Assembly: GCA_963573385.1 (NCBI GenBank)
Contig: CAUYLG010071485.1
Coordinates: 1 to 64,000, forward strand
Length of the DNA: 64,000 bases
Direction of reading: 5' to 3'
Origin: Cacajao melanocephalus
Lineage: Eukaryota; Chordata; Mammalia; Primates; Pitheciidae
Position numbers and translations under genes: made by a program. Below, piece after piece: positions 12,527 through 27,329 of this stretch. Every line of letters starts with the position of its first letter. Position 1 is the stretch's first letter. A model generated the notes under the pieces. The model worked only from the letters and a program-made list of their open reading frames with translations, searched no databases and was not told where the DNA came from.

Positions 12527-13642
12527 TCAGGTTTTAGTTGGCCCAGGAGGCCCCAGGTTCTCGGATACTACGGCTTCTGTCGCGTGGAATCGACTCTGGC
12601 TGCTGGAGCCCCAGCGAGGACCCAAGACATCCGGAAGCCGGAAATGGACTCAGTGGCCTTTGAGGATGTGGCTGTGAACTTCACCTAGGAGGAGTGGGCT
12701 TTGCTGAGTCCTTTCCAGAAGCAGCTCTACAAAGATGTGATTCTGGAAGCCTTCAGGAACCTGGCCTCTGTGGAAGTCTGGTGGAGAAACTCTGTGAACG
12801 TAAAGAAGGGAGTGACCACAGAGAAACCTTCAGCCAGATTCCAGATTGTCACCTGAACAAGAAAAGTCATACTGGAGTGAAACCATGCAAATGCAGTGTG
12901 TGTGAGAAAGTCTTCCTCCATCATTCATTTCTGGACAGGCACATGAGAGCTCACGCCAGACAGAAACGACGTGTGTGTGGTGATGAATGGGGAGAGAAGC
13001 CCCGTAAACAGAAACAACGTGGGAAAGCCTCCATTTCTCCCAGGAGTGGTCTACGGCGCACAGTAACACCAACTCCAAAGAGACCTTATGAATGCAGGGT
13101 GTGCGGGAAAGCCTTTCATTCTCCCAATTTATTTCAGATCCATCGGTGAGCTCACACTGGAAAGAGGCGCTATAACTGCAGGGAAATCGTGAGAGCCTTC
13201 ACTGTTTCCAGTTTCTTTAGAAAACATGGAAAAATGCACACTGGAGAAAAACGCTATGAATGTAAATACAGTGGAAAACCTTTCGATTATCCCAGTTTAT
13301 TTCAAATTCATGTTAGAACTCTCATCGGAGAAAAACTTTACTAATGTAAACAATGTGATAAAGGCTTCATTTCTGCAACTTACGTTCTGACACACGAAAT
13401 CAGAACTCACGACCTGGAGAAATCGCACCAGTGTCAGGAATGCAGGAAGAAGCTCAGTAGTTCCAGTTCCCTTCGCAGACATGAAAAAACTCATAGCGGA
13501 GGAAAACTCTACAGATGTCAAAAATGTGACAAAGTCTTCAGATGTCCCTCGTCCCTTCAAGCACATGCGAGCTCACACTGGAGAGAGACCTTATTGATGT
13601 AATAAATGTGGTAAAACCTTCAATTATCGCAGTTGTTTTTGA

Positions 13643-14133
<491 letters not shown>

Positions 14134-14408
14134 GCCGGGTGCGGTGGTGCGTGCCTGTAGTCCCAGCTACTCGGGAAGCTGAGATGGGAGGATCGCTTCA
14201 GTCCAGGAGTTCTGGGCTGTAGTGGACTATGCCGATCGGGTGTCCGCACTAAATTCGGCGTCAATATGGTGACCTCCTGGGTGAACTGGCCCAGGTCAGA
14301 AACGGAGCAGGTAAAAACTCACGTGTTGATCAGTAGTGGGATTGTGCCTGTGAATAGCCACTGCACTCCAGCCTCGGCAACATAGTGAGACCACGTCTCT
14401 AAAAAAAA

Positions 14409-14416
<8 letters not shown>
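14134..14416 (+). pseudogene. 7SL RNA (signal recognition particle RNA) pseudogene with internal deletion
   Basis: The left end GCCGGGTGCGGTGGTGCGTG matches the 5' end of human 7SL. Unlike Alu, it also has the S-domain: CTATGCCGATCGGGTGTCCG, CAATATGGTGACCTCC, GGAAACGGAGCAGG-like and TGATCAGTAGTGGGAT. It ends GTCTCT at 14400 and carries a poly(A) run. It is about 267 bases instead of about 300, because roughly 30 bases after GACCTCC (near 14278) are absent, which I place in the helix 6 side of the S domain. It sits directly in the A-rich tail of the preceding Alu. It is a retrotransposed copy, not an expressed gene. Confidence 0.93.

Positions 14417-14441
<25 letters not shown>
14417..14441 (+). 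repeat. (AG)n microsatellite on the 7SL tail
   Basis: About twelve AG units continue from the poly(A) of the 7SL pseudogene. Confidence 0.9.
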
Positions 14442-14784
14442 AAGAAATAACTCATTTATACAGGAGAGAAATCCTATGAATGTAAGGAATATGAGAATGC
14501 ATTTAGTTTCCAAAGACGTAAAAAGACTCACTGGAAAAAATCCAAAGAATGTAGTAAAGGCCTCAGATACCCCAGTTCTATTCAAAGCCATAAAAGGACT
14601 CATACTGGAGAACAATTGTAGGAATATACAGAATATGCCGAAGCTCTCATTGCTCTCATCTCCATTCAGAGACATATGTGAGTGCACACTGGAGATGGTG
14701 AATCAAAGAATACACCCTGGATGGAAATGTCAGTAGTTTGGAAAATGCAAGAAACTTTTCAATTTTAACAGTTATTAAAAATCA

Positions 14785-15078
<294 letters not shown>

Positions 15079-15230
15079 TCATGTGAAAACTCCCACTCGA
15101 AAGAAATCCTGTAAATATCACTAATTTTGAAAGCTTGATGCAAATTAATTATTGTATAATGCTCAAAAACTTATGAATGAGTTATCATGCAAAGTTATAA
15201 ACACATTGCATTTATCAGTGGCTCATTCTT

Positions 15231-15866
<636 letters not shown>

Positions 15867-15941
15867 GTGGCTCCTTCTTAAGGAGGATCTTTGGACTATG
15901 GGTTTCCGCTTTTGCAAGGAAACGTGAGAATTCCATAGATA

Positions 15942-16226
15942 AGCTTTTTTTTCTTTGAGACAGAGTCTCTTTCTGTCACCTAGGCTGGAGTGCAGTGGTG
16001 TGATCTCGGCTACTGCAACCTCTCTCTCCCCTATTCTCCTGCTTCAGCCTCCTGAGTAGGTGGGACTACAGGCATGTGCCGACATGCCCAACTAATTTTT
16101 GTATTTTTACTTGAGACAGGGTTTCACCGTGTTGGCCAGGATGATCTCCCTCTCTTGACCTAGTGATCCGCCCTACTTGGCTTCCCAAAGTGCTGGGATT
16201 ACAGGCGTGAGCCACCACACCTGGCC
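15942..16226 (-). mobile_element. Antisense Alu in the retrocopy 3' UTR
   Basis: A poly(T) run followed by GAGACAGAGTCTCTTTCTG marks the tail of an antisense Alu, which ends GAGCCACCACACCTGGCC. TCCATAGATA at 15932-15941 and 16227-16236 is an exact target-site duplication. Confidence 0.93.
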
Positions 16227-16593
16227 TCCATAGATACCCTTAAATCAGTGGTACTTGAGGTTTAATAGGAAATGTTTTTTCCTAAGTCAGTTAATAAATT
16301 TTTTTTCTATCCATTTTAGTTTTCATTTTTTCTTATCCATTTGAGAGTGTTGGAGCTGTGGGTGAATTGAAATTTATTTCTAATATGTAAGTAGGTATAA
16401 TTTTTATGTAGTATTTAATTGTTCTGTGATTAATGGGCCATTGCAAAGTGAGTCTTTTAGTTAAGATTTCTTACTGGTGTTAATGTGGCAGGTTCTGCAT
16501 ATTCCTCACCTGTCATATGTGTTCCGTTTTCCTTTATTATGGAGAAAACTACTCTTTTTGACATAACACAATGTTTACTTCATTTTCTTTGCT

Positions 16594-16599
16594 AATAAA
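16594..16599 (+). terminator. Polyadenylation signal carried by the retrocopy
   Basis: AATAAA lies about 30 bases upstream of the poly(A) run of the zinc-finger retrocopy. It is the fossil signal of the parent mRNA and lies in sense orientation within the CSMD3 intron. Confidence 0.8.
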
Positions 16600-16644
16600 G
16601 ATTTGGTATCAATTTATAAGTATGTAAAGTAAAAAAAAAAAAAA

Positions 16645-16657
16645 AAGAATTAAGTAT
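16645..16657 (+). repeat. 3' target-site duplication of the KRAB-ZNF retrocopy
   Basis: AAGAATTAAGTAT repeats the 12514-12526 sequence exactly. The first two A bases may belong to the poly(A) run. Confidence 0.9.
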
Positions 16658-18127
16658 CTTTATGTTTGAATTCAAAGTAATCCCTGACTCTTCCGTGCAT
16701 TTTAATTTGGCTGTTGTCAGCTGACTAGCTATCAAAGTGAAACTCCAATTTCAATATACACAATAGAGTGACTACAAAGCAACCAAATAATAGATTGACA
16801 TTTTCTAAGTGCCTGATCATTTATTTAAATAACTTAGTGTTCCTTTATCCTTCCTTCTCTACACTATATTATTGAAAACATTTATGAGACACATGCAATA
16901 TAATCCAAGTTGCAAAATTAGAATTAACATACACTTCAAAAATTCACATATACTGTTTACTGATTAATAGGAAGAATGGTGGTACAAACGGAAAATTATT
17001 TCAATTGTGCATCCTAAACAGTATTAAATTATATACTTAATTTTGACTAATATGTCATATGCTGTGTTCATAATAATATCAGAGACTGATATGATATATT
17101 GAAATAAAGTTTCTAACGTTTTCTGAATCCAGTCAATTAGTTCTGGGCATTTGTTTGACCAGGTTTGAGATGGATTCATTTTGGTTTTGAGGAATAAAGT
17201 GGTTTAATCTTGTAACACTGCAAAAGACTGGCAAGTATGATAGTAAAAGTAATTCTCTGAAAATTAGTAGATATTTCAAACTAACCAGTATTTTTTAATG
17301 TGTACTGGAAATAACTAGAGAAATAAAGTACTGAAACGTTATTGGAAAATGCATTTTAAATAGGTAAAAATACATGGTTAATACTAAAGCATTCTATTAT
17401 ATTGAGTACTTTTTTTGGTAAAATTGGTAACTACCTGCAAGAAAACCAAGGCATTTTTAACTTTAAGATGCATTCATTCTTTTATTGATCCAACAAATAT
17501 TTCTTGAGTGTCTGCTGTAACCAAAGCATTGACAAAAACACACTGATTAACCTCATGGAATTGATAGACTTTTAAGGGAGACAGTTGTCTAAAAAGTAAA
17601 CACAACTGTGATTAGTGTCACAAAAGGCATAGTAAATTGTGGCAGTAAAATAGAGGAAATAACCTACAATGTGAGGACAAAAGAGGTCTTACTGTTCACA
17701 TATTTAAGGTAAACAGAAAAATATGTAGGAAAATCTTGGTTAAAGTAAGAAAAAGAATTTCCTAGACTTCAAGAACATCATAGGCAAGAGAAAAAGATTT
17801 TAGTACTCTGTGAGTCCACATGAAGATTTTTCCGCAATTCGGCTCTTGGATCCAGGTTCAGGGTGCGGTATAACCTTGGAGCGCAAGGAAAGAATGCAAA
17901 ATGCTATTTTTATTAAAATAGGTGTTATACATATTAAAAGTAGCTTTGTGTTGATTGATGCTTATAAAATAAGTTAATATGTTTTAAAGACTTGAAAACA
18001 GCAGAACAACCAAAAATCCAATGATAAAATGAGACATCATAGCATAGAGGTTAGAGTCCAGGAGAGTTGCTTTTGATGCCTACTTCTATTATTTAAGATA
18101 ATGTAATACTATTTGAGTTTTAAAGGC

Positions 18128-18481
18128 GGCTGGGCTCAGCGGCTCATGCCTGTAATCCCAGTACTTTGGGAGGCTGAGACAGGTGGATCACTTGAGACCA
18201 GGAATTAGAGACCAGCCTGGCCAAGATGATGAAACCCTGTGTCTACGGAAAATACAAAAATTAGCCAGGTGTGGTAGCACACACCTGTAATTCCAGCTAC
18301 TCAGAAGGCTGAGGCATGAGAATTGCTTGAGTTGAGGAGGCAGAGGCTTCAGTGACCCAAGATGGCACCACTGCACTCCAGCCTGGGTGATGGAGTGAGA
18401 CTCTGTCTCAAAAAAAAAAACAAAAAACGAAAAAAAAAAAAAAAACAATAAAACACACACAGAACCAAACAAACAAAAACA
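18128..18481 (+). mobile_element. Alu, full length, with long A-rich tail
   Basis: It starts GGCTGGGCTCAGCGGCTCAT and has both arms. The tail (about 18411-18480) is A-rich and degenerate. AGTTTTAAAGGC (18116-18127) and AGTTTTGAAGGC (18482-18493) are the target-site duplication. Confidence 0.95.
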
Positions 18482-19132
18482 AGTTTTGAAGGCCTTGGTT
18501 TTCTTACCTGGAAAGTGTGTTTAATAATATTTGCTATGCCATAGGGTTAATGGGAGGAGTACATATACTAATGCAGATGAAGTCTTTAGTAGAGCTGCTG
18601 ACCCTTTAGTAAACATCAAATGCAGTATCATTAGTTATTACCTACTTAGAACAGTTGTTTTCAAATACCAACTTGATCACATATTTAATGGCCAAAATAG
18701 ATTTGTCCAAAAATTTGTATAAATGTTATGTATCAATAAAAAGCACTTGAATAAAAAATAATTATTAAAGCAGATGTCAAATTTGAAATGCATATGTTAT
18801 TAAGATGAGAATCTGATTATCTGATCGAAAATAAATGTAAACCACATGGTTTTCCATAAAAATGAGGAAGGCAACCAAAGATAACTCCAATAATATGTTT
18901 AATTCATGAACAGGCCAGTTATTTACTGAAGATGATTATAGTATTTGAAAGAATTATACTTAGGAACAAGTATACACATAACTTTTTAATAACAATTTTT
19001 CATAGTAATGAGAGGTTATACCTTTGGTATTGACAAATGATGATGTCTTAAATGACATCTTAGATATTAGATAAGCTAAAGAAAATTAAAATACAAAATG
19101 GTAAAAATTTTAAATGGTAATTTAAATAGTAG

Positions 19133-19393
<261 letters not shown>

Positions 19394-22105
19394 TAATGAT
19401 AACATTTTTTGATTTCTTCATTCTGTTTGCCCTACATTTTGTATTATTATAGTTTTACTAAAAGAGCTAGTAGCTCTGTTTATTTTAAATCAAAGCTTTC
19501 CTTCATCTGTAAGAAGGTTAATGCTTTATAAGGTGTGTGTTTTAGTAAATTCTACAATCAATTTTCCAGCAATATATATCTAATAATATTATTAAATGAA
19601 ATACTAAAGAAATGTCAGAAGTATCAAATCATTATTTGAAAATAAGTTTATGTACCAATTATTTGTGTGTTCTATAAAGCAGATAATAGTCAGTAATTGT
19701 CAGTCTAAGACAGATATGAAAGTTTTAGCATTTACTTCACAAATTCAGTTATTCTTTTACAGTTTCCTCACAGTAATTGCACATATTTTCCATTTAAAAT
19801 ATTTAATTTTATTATTTTGCATAAAATGCTGAAAATCATATTAAAATTAAAAAGTAAACTGTATACATATATGTATTAATATATGATTAATATAAGTAGA
19901 GAAAACCATATTAATACAAGCTATAATTCATAGAGTTGGAATCATTATAATCCCTATTAAATCTCATGGTTTTGTTAAAAAGTAAAATATTTTTGAGTTT
20001 TGAAAAATTTTGATGCTGATATGAACATAGAAACAAGCTTTTTTTTTCCTTTGTAAACATCTTGCACATGTGTGGCTGTATTGCATAAGATTTATGTGTG
20101 TGCAAATACATATACATTTACATATGCATACAGTTTCATCGTGAATGCATAGCCATATACCTTTGCATAAAATGCACTTTTGGCAAATGAATCTAACAAC
20201 ACACTTAAGAGGGTTATTAACATACATCTTTATTTCAAGTGCATATATTACATTACTTCTTTTTATATTCAAATCTCTTATGACCCCTTTCCCCTCAAGA
20301 AAAAATTTCTGCATCTGAAATATATAGTTTAATATTTGCTGTTGGACATATATCTTAAATAGATATAGTCAATGAACTCATGGGTTTTAAAAATAATTGT
20401 CAATATAGATCATTACTTTTTGTTAATCATCTTATCTACAGTATCGTTTAACTATATTAACTTTCCCTTATTTTGAGCTTTGTGGCATGAAAGTATGTTC
20501 TGTAAACATCATTATAAAGTGCAACAAGAAAATGCACACATACTTAGGGGTTCAAATGAACTAAAGTGCCTTAACTGGGATTTTTAGTATAACATGTATG
20601 CTACAGCTGAGTCAAATTAGTCATTTAGAAGAAAAATTTACTTCAAAAAAGTAATTTTCACTAGTAAATAATTGATATCAATATGCAAGCAGCTTTTCTT
20701 TTATTCCATTACTGTATTCTTTACCCAGTAAATCATATTCAATCCCATTCCACCCAAAGTATGTGGTCTTTATCAGAAACAGGACTATTTTGAAGATTAA
20801 ATGTAACAAAACGTGGAAAATGTGTCAGTATAACTGCTAACATGCAGTATGTTCTCAATAAATGATAGCCTTTACATTTCTCCTACATAATCTAGTCAGA
20901 TAAGGAATGAAAATGAGAAGGTCTGCTCAAATGCATACCTTCAGTCAGCAAGTTTGTCACTTATATGTCCTTAGTGGCATAGTCCAAGTTATTTTTTAGG
21001 GCTAGTGCTCTAAATAAAAAAGTGGAAGCTGAAAGCTGAGAAACATTGAGATTGATTAGAGCCACATTGGTATTAATTTGGCCAAATCTAGTAGGATGCA
21101 GTAACTTTGTATTTAAATTTGTCTGTAAGAAACTACCTTCTCTCATTTTATTCTATTAGTCTTGTAGTATATTTACTCCAGTGAAATAATCTTCAACATC
21201 ATAAATTCTTTCTTATCAAGAAACAAACAAAAAGCCTTCTCATTCATCTCTTTTTTACTGTTTCCTTAGCTGAATATAACTAAATCTTTTTCAAATGAAC
21301 TATTCACAAACCTCAAAATCACTAGATTACTAATTAGAACATTAACAATACATTCAACATTTGGTGTATTTCTATTTTTCTTAATCAATTCATTGAAAGG
21401 GAAAGTAATTCGACTTCCCCAGGCAACCAAAATCCTATACAAAGGAATGCATGCAATGCCACCACTGCTTGCACCCCAGGTTTCTGTTATATTCCCTTTC
21501 CCAAGGCATTTTTACCTCATTCCATCTGCCCCCCAAAACACAGGGATTACAAAAACCATATCAATAGATAAGATTATTTATAACTTTCAAAACACATTAA
21601 ACTTATAACAACAAAGAGTAGACTTTAGGAATATAATTTATTTATTTCTGTACTCTTTCCCCAGGAAAAATTACATGTGTTTATTATGTTGTATTGCTTG
21701 AAATATGAATATAATTAAGTCTTGTGTATCTAAATATTATACAAAACTTTAAAATTGAAAATGTATACAGAACAAACCTATAGACATATATTCATGTCCA
21801 AATATATATTTTTCATATGAATGTATATTTTTCCAATTAAGGAAAATGGTAGATATCTAAAAGAATGTATAGTTTATGATCAATAGATATTTGAGGGGAG
21901 GAGTAGTAGAAATAGAAACATAAAATGTTCTAGTATTTTTATTACATAAATAAGAAAAATGTCTATTTTGAGATTCCACTTTTTTTAAAAAAACAAACTC
22001 TATAAAACAAGAAAAATGAGAAAACGTTAATGCCGTTTGACATAATCCAGACTTGTACTTCCAAAAATTATGTGCATTGCCGAAATTTAAGACTCTTTTA
22101 AAACT

Positions 22106-22247
22106 GGCTGGGTGCAGTGGCTCACACCTGTAGTCCCAGCACTTTGGAGGCTGAAACAGGTGGATCGCTTGAGGTCAGGAGATTGAGACCAAGCTGGCCA
22201 ACAGCTTGGGTGACAGTGCCAGACTCCATCTCAAAGAAAAAAAAAAA
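22106..22247 (+). mobile_element. Alu with large internal deletion
   Basis: The left arm begins GGCTGGGTGCAGTGGCTCAC. At about 22203 it jumps from the left-arm CTGGCCAACA directly to the last part of the right arm, GCTTGGGTGACAGTGCCAGA. The flanks GACTCTTTTAAAACT (22091-22105) and GAATCTTCTAAAACT (22248-22262) are its target-site duplication. Confidence 0.92.
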
Positions 22248-23321
22248 GAATCTTCTAAAACTACTTACCAATTGTTCTTTAATTTTTAATAATGCCTATT
22301 TGTTAATAAATCATACTGATATCAGTTCATCATAACCTTTCTCATTTTCTCAATTTTGCAACATTTCCATTGCCTTGAATTATGCCTTGAGTTATTTGCT
22401 TGTCAATAAATTACGAACTATTTATTTAGACTTATTTTCATGACTCTCAGGTCAATGCAGCACAGTGAAAGACACAAAAGAAATATATCATCCTACTTTA
22501 TCAATTGAAAAGCCAAGAAAGGCAAATGAATTATTAATGCCGTATATTCGTTGACCTCTATGTAGGTCAGTAACCAAAACCATTAAAATCACTTTTTAAT
22601 AATTAAATTTTACTGTAATTTGCATTGTCTATGACCTCTGCAACCCCCCATTTCTCTGATTTTAGATGATTTTATTACAATGTTAGAGTTTTATGTAAAG
22701 GAAAGTTATATGTAAGCTGGAACATTGGAGGAAATTAAAACTTGAAGGAAGGGGATCTAAACTTTACTGTTAAAGACTGAGAAGATTGTGTACATTAAGG
22801 GGAAAACTGAAGGTATTCCTCTGAGAGAACACATAAAACTAGTGAGGAGACTTATCTGATTGATATAAAGAATGACCATTGGGAAACAATGACAATTTAG
22901 AATAGTAAAGTCTAAATTGGGAATCTTAATTTTCAGAGTGATGACTTTGAATATTGTGCCATTAGTTGTAGGGTATTAAAGCAATGAAAAATAAATTTGT
23001 ATTGAAGATAAAATTGTCTCTATTATATTTTAGTTTCTCATTAAAATAATAGCATTTAGCTGAAATGAATATGCTTGATAAATATACTTAAAATGTACAA
23101 TTTCCCTCTTTAAAATTAAACTTCTATTTTGTACTATTTTGTTTAGCTTTATTTTTAAATTGAGTAGCCAATACAGATAAATATGTTATATAAATGTGAT
23201 TTCCTGTAATTACAAAATTTTAAAAATGTTAGTTACTATTTTTGGAATATAGAAATAGTAGTTATTCACTGTTTAAATCTCCTATACAGGAAGAAAAAAT
23301 GTAATTACTTGTTATGCCTTA

Positions 23322-23536
23322 TGTCAGTGGTTTTCAATTGAGGGCACTATTGCACCCAAGAAATCTGTAGCAATATCTGGAGATATTTGTTACTGTCATT
23401 GTTGAAGAAGTGCTACTGGCATCAAACAGCTGGAGGCCAGGAATGTTTCTAAACATACTCCAATGCACAGGACACCCACAACACAGAAGTATCCAGTCCA
23501 AAACGTCATTAGTGCCAAGGTTGAGAAGCTATATCT
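23322..23536. mobile_element. hAT-Charlie-like MITE remnant (MER20-type, tentative)
   Basis: The segment begins CAGTGGTTTTCAATTGAGGG and ends AGGTTGAGAAGCTAT, which are degenerate inverted ends of the CAGTGGTTCTCAA type. Inside, AGGACACCC and TGCCAAGGTT recall non-autonomous hAT elements of about 220 bp. Confidence 0.6.
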
Positions 23537-24119
23537 TATTAAAGGAAAAGCATTGCCATGGTATGATCTCAGCTAGGGATTGTAAATTGCAAGGAAAATA
23601 TCAGGAGACACTGAAGTGTACTAGAGACTATTGGTAACAGCAGCAGTTTGCCACCAGAGGAAATGAACTAATAGGTTTTACTTAGGATGATTCTGGTTTT
23701 CATATTTTCGTACCTTGCAAAATGCCTCTACTCTTCTTATTTCTTTAGTGATTAAATGAGACAATTTTGTATAATATTTAGAACTGTGCTTGGAATAAAA
23801 TAAGTTCAAGAAATGTTAACTATTGCTAGGATTATTACTGTTATATATGTGCATATATACACAAAATTTATAATACAAAATTTTACAGATAATTATACAT
23901 TTTCATCAAGTTCTTATATAATTAAATGACCTGAATTTGATCCTTACTGGTAGGAAATAAGAAAACAAATTTATTAAATAAATGGCTGATTTTAAAAATG
24001 AGATATGAGTACCTTTATCTGTAAAAATTGCTTGTAATTGTTTGAAGAACTAGGAATTCTTTTCAGCAAATCTGAATCCAATCAAGCTTACTTTTTATTT
24101 TCTTCCCTTTGTTTTCCAG

Positions 24120-24308
24120 GTGTTACAGTGAACACGTATTCTTGCTTGGATCCTGGCATACCTGTGCATGGTCGTCGCTATGGTCATGATTTCTCCATTG
24201 GCTCTACTGTTTCATTTAGTTGTGATCCAGGATACAGGTTGAGTCATGAAGAGCCCCTTCTATGTGAAAAAAACCACTGGTGGAGTCATCCACTCCCTAC
24301 TTGTGATG
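24120..24308 (+). CDS. CSMD3: CSMD3 exon: complete Sushi (CCP) domain
   Basis: One exon encodes a full Sushi (complement control) module. After a linker (SVTVNTYS) it reads SCLDPGIPVHG...FSIGSTVSFSCDPGYRLSHEE...LLCEKNHWWSHPLPTCD. All four Sushi cysteines are there, and the tryptophan pair precedes the last one. The start completes an AGT codon with the A left by the previous exon, and the end leaves a G that completes GCA in the next exon. Acceptor: T-rich tract plus CAG. Donor: ATG followed by GTAATA. The exon is 189 bp with phase 1 on both sides, so it is an independent, frame-neutral module. Sushi domains of CSMD proteins resemble complement regulators; the molecular role of this one is not evident from the sequence. 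Confidence 0.95.
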
Positions 24309-26544
24309 GTAATACCTCATTCAACATGCAAAATATGCTGATTTATAAATAGAAAAATCAATATAGTGATTTACATGGGGTTTACCATAATTATAAATCT
24401 TTCAGAATTTTAAAGGAATCTTTTGAATTCTGGCAAATTCATGTTATCAAACCATTCATGAAATAAAGACTATTGCTAATCAGCCAAACTTATCCCATTC
24501 CTAAAGATACTATTTATCTACTCTGTTTATATATGCATATATATTTAAAACTGACCTGTGTAACTATTTTAAGACCATACTGTGGACCTTTTGAAAACAG
24601 CCTTGAAAATGTCAAATTGGTATAGAGAAAGTCCTGGAAAAAATGCCGCATTTGCTTCCTGCCCTGAATGGCAACATGTCCCAGTTCAAATGGAAGGCCA
24701 GCCTGTCTACCAAAATTCTAACCATCTACATGCACCATGGTAGTTTACTTAGCTTACCCTGTTGTGGCAAGTTTCTCGTTATAATTAATAGTAGGCCAGT
24801 GTTCTTTACTGCTTCTTTGTTTCTATGAGGATAAGTCAGAAGTGCTTCATTTTTCAGGAAACGTATGTGAAAATCCAGTGGAAGAAACTGCTTCTCCTAA
24901 GATTAGGAAGTGCTTGCATACTTGCTTGTCAAAAAGCACACCAAATGTAAATCTATGTATTATTTATTTAACTATACATTTTAATTTCTATTTACAGCAC
25001 TATTTTCAAATTCTATACTTATTCTTTCTTAAGGCAGAAGATGCCATTTGTCATTTTATAATTAAATTTTCAAGTACTGTCAGTGCCATCATTTTTTAAA
25101 CATTTTTAAGCTAATTTGTTTTTATATCAAGATTTAAACAAATCATCAAAAATCTTCCTTTAATTAGGTATGATAACATTTGTAATTGTCAACATTCTTG
25201 TGATTGTAAGTGACAAAAACCTGACTCTGTTTTTTAAAAACGAAAGCAGAAGCTGTTGTTCAACTGTTCAAATAGTAGAAAAGGCAAGGTGGCATACCTC
25301 TCATTGCTAATAATAAGCATAAATTCAAAACTTTTTAAGAATTTCTCCATCTTCCTCCTAGACTTTTCTTTGTGTAGTCACATAATTCTCTTATATTGCT
25401 GTTAAGCTTTTTCCATATGAGGAATTGGCAATAGTGTATACACTCTCAGGAAGATGGAAGTTGATAGCCATGTATCTTCAGGTTCAGAGAGGAATGAGAG
25501 CTCTTCCTTATTATTCTAATTAGAAAAATCCCAGGGAAGGTGTTCAATTAGTCCACATCTAAACTAGTAATTATAGTAAAGGAGAAGGCCCTTTTATGAT
25601 TGGCCTTGTGTTGGTCATGTGCTCATCTATTCCTATGGTTGAGACAAACCATAGTGTTATAAAGGTCCTATTTTTGCCAGACCCTGATAAAGCTACAAGG
25701 TTGGCATGAATAAAGAGCATTCACCATGAAAAAAAGGTATAGAGACAATATTTTAAGAACTAGGAAGATTTAAAAAAATGGCAAGCATATCAACATGCTT
25801 AACTTTTATTAATAATAAAAGCAAATATATCCAGTTTTCTCAGGAGCAGCACAGGCCCTCATCATTTTTCACCAGTGCAACAGCAATCATTTCTGAGTTT
25901 TTCAATCCCACCTCATGTTTCTGACTAAGGTTATTTCATGCTATATTCCATATCCAAAATTCTCAATGGCTTTTTATTGCTTAGAAATGAAAGCTCAAGT
26001 GACTAATCACAGAATTCATGATCTTTAACCTTGAAGAATACATCCTTTTCACCGAAGTCTCTGTCCTGCATTCTTACAATGAATATTTTAAAAGATCAAA
26101 TCATGTTACTTTTAATCTCTATTATGATCTGGCCTCCTCTTTTGTATTGCTGTTTCATGTTGAGTGTAACTGGACAAGGATGGAATATTATATTCACTTA
26201 AAAATGTCTAAGCTTTGTATAAAGCAGCTACTTAATCATTTTTTTCCTGTCTACTCATATTAAACTCAACTATTATATCACCTAGTGAACAGATTTGATC
26301 AAACCTTTCCTTCAGTCTAAACTTTTGCCCCAGAGGTAACTAGTCCAAATCTCCTGAGGTAACAAGGGAGAAATGAACAAACAGAATTTATTGCCCTGTT
26401 CCAAGAATGTAAGCTTGATTGGCCTAGACTGGCTAATACTTGTGTACAGTGTACTTCACTGTAACATACATCAGCTTTTGTGATGTCTTTATATCCCATG
26501 ATTAGCTGATTCACAAAGCACACCAGACAATGTAATATGGTGGT

Positions 26545-26815
26545 AATAATGGTGATGACTAGTATTTATTGAGTTTTTAACATGTGCCGATACTGCTACA
26601 GGTGCTTTATGTATTTTAAGTCATTTTCTCTTCCAAATAACTCTGTAAGATAAGTGCTATTCTAATCACCACTTGCAGATGATAAAACTAAGGCAAAGGA
26701 AAATTAAGAACCTTACCGTGTGTCATTCCACTCATTAATGGTAAAGTCAGAATTTAAATCGAGGCAGCCTAGATCCAGATCCTATGCACAAGTCTACCAC
26801 TACACTGTCACCTGC
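26545..26815 (+). repeat. MIR element
   Basis: Motifs in order: TAGTATTTATTGAG, ACATGTGCCGATACTGC, TTATGTATTTTAAGTCATTT, TCTGTAAGATAAGTGCTAT, GATGATAAAACTAAGGC and a right end with TCTACCACTACACTGTC. This is the classic layout of a near full-length MIR. Confidence 0.8.
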
Positions 26816-27329
26816 CCACATTCTACACAATAGAACAATACTAAAATTATTCAAAATAAAAGATAGATGATAAATTTGTTATTCTTTTCTCAGTGATGTC
26901 ATATGCTTATTTTAAGGACTTTATATAGAAATATATATATATTTTTATATATACAGCCATTTTAATAGTTTATAGATACTCTGTGCTACTTGGAATGTGT
27001 AACTGAAAAACAGGACATTACCATTTTTACTATCAATTATAAAAAAGAAAAATAATAATTTGATTTAATTCTATTTTCTGTGTGTATACTTAGGTTTTGA
27101 AGTAAAAATGGATCCTTTCTTCATTCATATTTCACTCTTGACCGAGAAACTTTGAATCTTGAAACAGACATTATTTTGCTAGATTCTAGACTATTTTGTA
27201 AATTCCGTGCCTTACTTTTAAAAAATTTCACTTCTTAAAGAATGATTCTGCTTCCTCTTTTAAACTTTTAAGTCTAGTTTCCGACAAGCAGACAGAGTAA
27301 GCTTTTATAAATTAAGGTTAATCAGGACA

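Noticed and set aside
12694..13149. A 151-codon open frame with zinc-finger-like motifs, possibly an active gene
   Set aside because: It is one surviving stretch of the processed pseudogene. The KRAB box before it has an in-frame stop, the frame changes between KRAB and fingers, and stops and Alu insertions follow.
14134..14400. A plain Alu repeat
   Set aside because: The S-domain sequence absent from Alu shows that it is a 7SL RNA pseudogene.
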